From an uncultured Prevotella sp. (GTDB taxonomy: Bacteria > Bacteroidota > Bacteroidia > Bacteroidales > Bacteroidaceae): a DNA stretch of 49,991 bases. This document shows, piece by piece, positions 46,716-49,991 of the stretch. Below the pieces are notes generated by a model. That model made no database searches. It had not been told where the DNA came from and saw nothing but the letters and a program-made list of their open reading frames with translations. A program made the translations under genes and the position numbers. Positions within the stretch are counted from its first letter, which is position 1. Every line of letters starts with the position of its first letter. Where the stretch lies: positions 1-49,991 of the forward strand of contig CAMNIA010000002.1 of the NCBI GenBank assembly GCA_946540105.1, in the 5' to 3' direction.

Positions 46716-46763
46716 CCTCTCACCTCAAACTTCTCACCTCAAACTTCTTACCTCTTACCTCTA
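46715..46763. repeat. Heptamer tandem repeat between mlaF and dnaG
   Basis: Seven 7-bp units (ACCTCTC, ACCTCAA, ACTTCTC, ACCTCAA, ACTTCTT, ACCTCTT, ACCTCTA) start at the mlaF stop codon and end 4 bases before the dnaG ATG. They make up the entire intergenic space. Confidence 0.9.
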
Positions 46764-46767
46764 AATA

Positions 46768-48720
46768 ATGATAGACCGCGCGACAATAGACAAGATTATG
46801 GAAGCCACCAACATCGTTGACGTGGTGGGCGACTTCGTCAATCTGCGTAAGGCAGGTGTCAACTACAAGGGACTGTGTCCTTTCCACGACGATACCACGC
46901 CGTCGTTCATGGTCTCGCCGGCACGCCAGATATGCAAGTGCTTTGCTTGCGGTGAGGGTGGGAATGCTGTCAACTTTCTCATGAAACATGAGCAGATTAC
47001 CTATCCCGAAGCACTGCGTTGGCTGGCGAAAAAGTATAACATCGAGATTCAGGAGCGCGAACTCACCGACGAGGAGAAGCGCGAACAGTCTGAACGCGAG
47101 TCAATGTTTGTGGTTAACGAGTGGGCGTGCCAGTACTTTCATGAGCTGTTGAAGCATGATGTTGACGGCTCGTCCATTGGCAAGCAGTACTTCCGCAGTC
47201 GTGGTATACGCGATGACATCATTGAGAAGTTCCAGCTCGGCTTCGCCCTCTCCAAGCGTGATGCCCTGGCTAACGAGGCACGTCGTAAAGGGTATAAGGA
47301 CGAGTTCTTGCTGAAGACGGGGTTGTGTTATGAGGGGCAAGGAGGTATCCTTGTCAACCGCTTTGCGGGTCGTGCCATTTTTCCGTGGCTCAATGTCAGT
47401 GGCAAGGTGGTGGCCTTCGGCGGGCGCAAGCTCGATGCTGCCACTAAGGGCGTACAGCAGAAGTACGTCAACTCGCCCGACTCCGAAATCTATCACAAGG
47501 AACGTGAACTCTATGGCATCTATCAAGCCAAGAAGTCCATCGTCAAGGAAGACTGCGTCTACATGGTCGAGGGCTATACTGACGTCATCGCCATGCACCA
47601 GTGTGGATTGGAGAACGTGGTGGCTAACTCAGGTACGGCACTCTCTGTATACCAGATTAAACTGCTGCACCGTTTCACACCCAACATCGTACTCCTCTAC
47701 GATGGTGACGAGGCAGGCATTCATGCTGCCATGCGTGGTACCGATATGCTGCTTGAGGAAGGCATGAACGTCAAGGTTCTGCTACTGCCCGACGGCGATG
47801 ACCCAGACTCCTTTGCCCGCAAGCATACAGCAGCAGAATTCAAACAGTATATCGAGGAGCACCAGACCGATTTCATCCAGTTTAAAACCTCTCTTCTGCT
47901 CAAGGACGTTACCGACCCGCAGAAACGGTCGGAGGCTATTGGCAGTATCCTGAAGAGCGTCTCCGTCATTCCTGATGCGTTGAAGCGCAATACCTACCTC
48001 TCAGAATGTGCCCATCGGTTTAACGTTCGCGAGGATGCGCTTGTTACTACTGTCAACAACTATATATCCCAGAAGAAGGAAGCTCGCCAGAAGGACCACG
48101 ACCGCATGTCCGATGGTTTACCCGGCGGAGAAGAGTCTCAGCAACGGCAACCGGCTCCGCTGGGACTGCACTCGACCTTGGAGCAGTCTTCCGCCGTCGA
48201 ACGCATGATCATCCAGAACGTAATTCGCCACGGCGAAGAAGTTATCTTCGACAATCTCGAGGCTGAAGATGGCAGTACCATTAGCCTCAATGTTGCCCAA
48301 TACGTTGACTACGATCTCAAAACCGACGGTCTGTCGTTTCATGACGAGCGTTACAACCGCATCTTGCATGAGGCGGTAGAGCACTCTGCCGACCCTGGGT
48401 TTAAAGCTGACCAGTACTTCATGCAGCACCCCGACGTCGAGATTAGTCAGTTGGCGGCACAACTCGCCATCGACCGCCACCAGTTAAGTCGCAGCTTCGA
48501 ACTCAGAAATAACGACACTAGCCTGCGCCAGCGCATGCAGCACCTCATCCTCGACTTCCGCATGGACATCGTCAACCAACACATGAAGGACATTCAGCAG
48601 CAACTGAAGACTCTTGGTAATGACGTTCAGAAGATGAAGGAACTAATGGAAGACTTCAAGCAGACACAAGAGCTGCGCAACGCGCTTGCGCGGCAACGAG
48701 GTTCTGATGTTATCGTTTAA
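46768..48720 (+). CDS. dnaG: DNA primase DnaG
   Basis: 650 aa. The N-terminal zinc-binding domain has Cys37, His40, Cys58 and Cys61 (CPFHDDTTPSF and CKCFACGEGG). The catalytic core follows with FQLGFA, GRAIFPWLNVSGKVVAFGGR, the TOPRIM acid in VYMVEGYTDVIAMHQ and DGDEAG. The C-terminal helical region (from ~430) should bind the DnaB helicase. DnaG makes the RNA primers for replication. It lies between mlaF and a cardiolipin synthase gene, with no sigma factor gene next to it. The 3' end is followed by a short TCTCACC repeat and the next start. Confidence 0.95.
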   Translation: MIDRATIDKIMEATNIVDVVGDFVNLRKAGVNYKGLCPFHDDTTPSFMVSPARQICKCFACGEGGNAVNFLMKHEQITYPEALRWLAKKYNIEIQERELTDEEKREQSERESMFVVNEWACQYFHELLKHDVDGSSIGKQYFRSRGIRDDIIEKFQLGFALSKRDALANEARRKGYKDEFLLKTGLCYEGQGGILVNRFAGRAIFPWLNVSGKVVAFGGRKLDAATKGVQQKYVNSPDSEIYHKERELYGIYQAKKSIVKEDCVYMVEGYTDVIAMHQCGLENVVANSGTALSVYQIKLLHRFTPNIVLLYDGDEAGIHAAMRGTDMLLEEGMNVKVLLLPDGDDPDSFARKHTAAEFKQYIEEHQTDFIQFKTSLLLKDVTDPQKRSEAIGSILKSVSVIPDALKRNTYLSECAHRFNVREDALVTTVNNYISQKKEARQKDHDRMSDGLPGGEESQQRQPAPLGLHSTLEQSSAVERMIIQNVIRHGEEVIFDNLEAEDGSTISLNVAQYVDYDLKTDGLSFHDERYNRILHEAVEHSADPGFKADQYFMQHPDVEISQLAAQLAIDRHQLSRSFELRNNDTSLRQRMQHLILDFRMDIVNQHMKDIQQQLKTLGNDVQKMKELMEDFKQTQELRNALARQRGSDVIV

Positions 48721-48735
48721 TCTCTCACCTCTCAC

Positions 48736-49991
48736 ATGCACGCCCTGCTTTACATACTCAGCATCATACTCACAGCGGTAGCCATCGTCCACGTCGTGAT
48801 GGACAACCGTCAGCCCGCCAAGACCATGGCGTGGGTGTTGGTGCTCATCTTTGTACCTGTAGTGGGTGTCGTCTTCTACATCTTCTTCGGCGTTAACCAC
48901 CGGCGTGAGCGTCTCGTCAACCAGCGCTCCGTCGACCAATTGTCAAAGCGCTCCATGCTTGGCTTCGTCGAACAGTCTGACCTTCACGTCCCTGAGCGTT
49001 ACCGTCAGATGGTCGACCTCTTCGTTAACCAGAACCTCTCACTGCCCTTCAAAGTTCACCAGCTTGACATCATGACCGATGGCTACGCCTTCATTTCCCA
49101 GTTGCTGGTTGACATTGCCAGGGCACGCCATCACATCCACATCGACATGTACATCTTCGAAGACGACGCCTTGGGACGTCTTTTGGCTGATGCGCTTATC
49201 GACAAAGCGCAGCGTGGTGTCGAGGTCCGTATCGTCTACGATGACGTAGGTTGCTGGGATGTCAGCCGTCGCTTCATAGAACACTTGCGAAGTGGAGGCA
49301 TCGAGATAGCCCCCTTCCTGCCCGTACGCTTCCCATCCTTTACCAGCAAGGCAAACTACCGCAACCATCGTAAACTCATCATCATTGATGGTGCTGTGGG
49401 CTATGTCGGCGGCATGAATATCGCTTTGCGCTATGTCAAAGGACGAAGCCGTCAGCCTTGGCGCGACACCATGCTGCGCCTCACTGGTGGCATAGTGTAT
49501 GGTCTGCAACGCGCATTTCTTGTCGACTGGTACTTTGTCGACCGAACCCTCATCACCGACCGCAAATACTATCCCTCACCTCTCACCTCTCACCTCTCAA
49601 ACTCCCTCGCTCAGCTTGTCACCAGTGGACCAATGGCCAGCTATCCCGAAATCATGCAAGGCTATGTTCGCGCCATCAACGATGCTCGCAAATACGTCTA
49701 TATAGAGACACCCTATTTCCTGCCCAACGAACCCGTACTCTTTGCCCTGAAGACGGCAGCCATGTCGGGTGTCGATGTTTGCATCATCTGTCCTTTGCGC
49801 TCTGATGCCCGCTTCACCGCATGGGCCGGTCGCAGCTATCTTCGTGAGCTCAGCGAGGCCGGCGCTCGCATCTACCTTTACAAGACCGGCTTTCTACACT
49901 CTAAAATGATGATTGTCGACGATGCTCTCGCCACCTGTGGCTCCAGCAATGTCGACTTCCGCTCCTTCGAGAATAATTTCGAATCCAATGT
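48736..49991 (+). CDS. cls: Cardiolipin synthase, phospholipase D type (3' end outside the window)
   Basis: 418 codons visible, open at the window edge and therefore missing from the ORF track. Two N-terminal membrane segments (ALLYILSIILTAVAIVHVV and TMAWVLVLIFVPVVGVVFYIFFG) are followed by two phospholipase-D HKD motifs, NHRKLIIIDG with GGMN and HSKMMIVDD with GSSN. It would join phospholipids into cardiolipin in the inner membrane. The expected full length is about 480 aa, so some 60 residues are missing. Between the HKD motifs it carries an in-frame heptamer insertion (SPLTSHLS). The start is 15 bp after the dnaG stop, inside another TCTCACC repeat. Confidence 0.92.
   Translation, partial: MHALLYILSIILTAVAIVHVVMDNRQPAKTMAWVLVLIFVPVVGVVFYIFFGVNHRRERLVNQRSVDQLSKRSMLGFVEQSDLHVPERYRQMVDLFVNQNLSLPFKVHQLDIMTDGYAFISQLLVDIARARHHIHIDMYIFEDDALGRLLADALIDKAQRGVEVRIVYDDVGCWDVSRRFIEHLRSGGIEIAPFLPVRFPSFTSKANYRNHRKLIIIDGAVGYVGGMNIALRYVKGRSRQPWRDTMLRLTGGIVYGLQRAFLVDWYFVDRTLITDRKYYPSPLTSHLSNSLAQLVTSGPMASYPEIMQGYVRAINDARKYVYIETPYFLPNEPVLFALKTAAMSGVDVCIICPLRSDARFTAWAGRSYLRELSEAGARIYLYKTGFLHSKMMIVDDALATCGSSNVDFRSFENNFESN
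49575..49595. repeat. Three CTCACCT heptamers inside the cardiolipin synthase gene
   Basis: Three perfect 7-bp units (21 bp) encode seven residues of a linker between the two HKD halves. The same unit occurs in the spacer upstream of this gene (48721-48735). Confidence 0.9.

Overview
The window reads as chromosome of a plant-polysaccharide-degrading Bacteroidales bacterium, most like Prevotella or a close relative. Supporting signs are type IX secretion (T9SS) genes (porQ, porE), T9SS-type C-terminal sorting regions on secreted enzymes, the Bacteroidetes -7 promoter element TAnnTTTG, A-rich leaders rather than strong Shine-Dalgarno sites, and Bacteroidetes-type families such as DUF4954. All family calls come from reading motifs and from memory of the families; no search was run.

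Layout. (1) 3-2521: a TonB-domain protein (minus), then porQ and cmk (plus). (2) 2592-15526: a six-gene minus-strand pectinase operon. In transcription order it holds a long modular PL9, two PL1 lyases, a second PL9, a CE8 pectin methylesterase and a third PL9. A 16-bp perfect palindrome and a TATCTTTG element lie just upstream. (3) 15688-23952: porE (minus), then hflX, a DUF4954 protein and an M16 peptidase (plus). (4) 23930-44190: a minus-strand set that matches the rhamnogalacturonan-II (RG-II) dismantling set of Bacteroides: GH2, GH137-GH2, a GH138-like protein, a GH78-sialidase-like fusion, a GH140 apiosidase, GH95 and a CE19-type methylesterase. Rubrerythrin and yraN interrupt it. (5) 44349-49991: lptB, mlaE-like and mlaF-like genes, dnaG, and a cardiolipin synthase cut by the window end.

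How it fits together (inference). The pectinase-operon enzymes carry signal peptides, and most carry C-terminal sorting-like tails, so they probably leave through the T9SS whose parts (porQ, porE) flank them. They would demethylate and cut homogalacturonan outside the cell. The RG-II enzymes have signal peptides but no visible sorting tail, so they probably work in the periplasm on imported oligosaccharides. No SusC/SusD pair or dedicated regulator is visible in the window.

The most unusual non-coding signal is a family of degenerate 7-bp (and 8-bp A/T-rich) tandem repeats. They fill several gene junctions, often starting at a stop codon, and also occur in frame inside the GH2, GH137-GH2 and cardiolipin synthase genes. 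A second is a 307-bp gap holding three perfect 22-bp repeats, a GC-rich hairpin and a terminator. No tRNA, rRNA, insertion sequence or CRISPR array was recognised.
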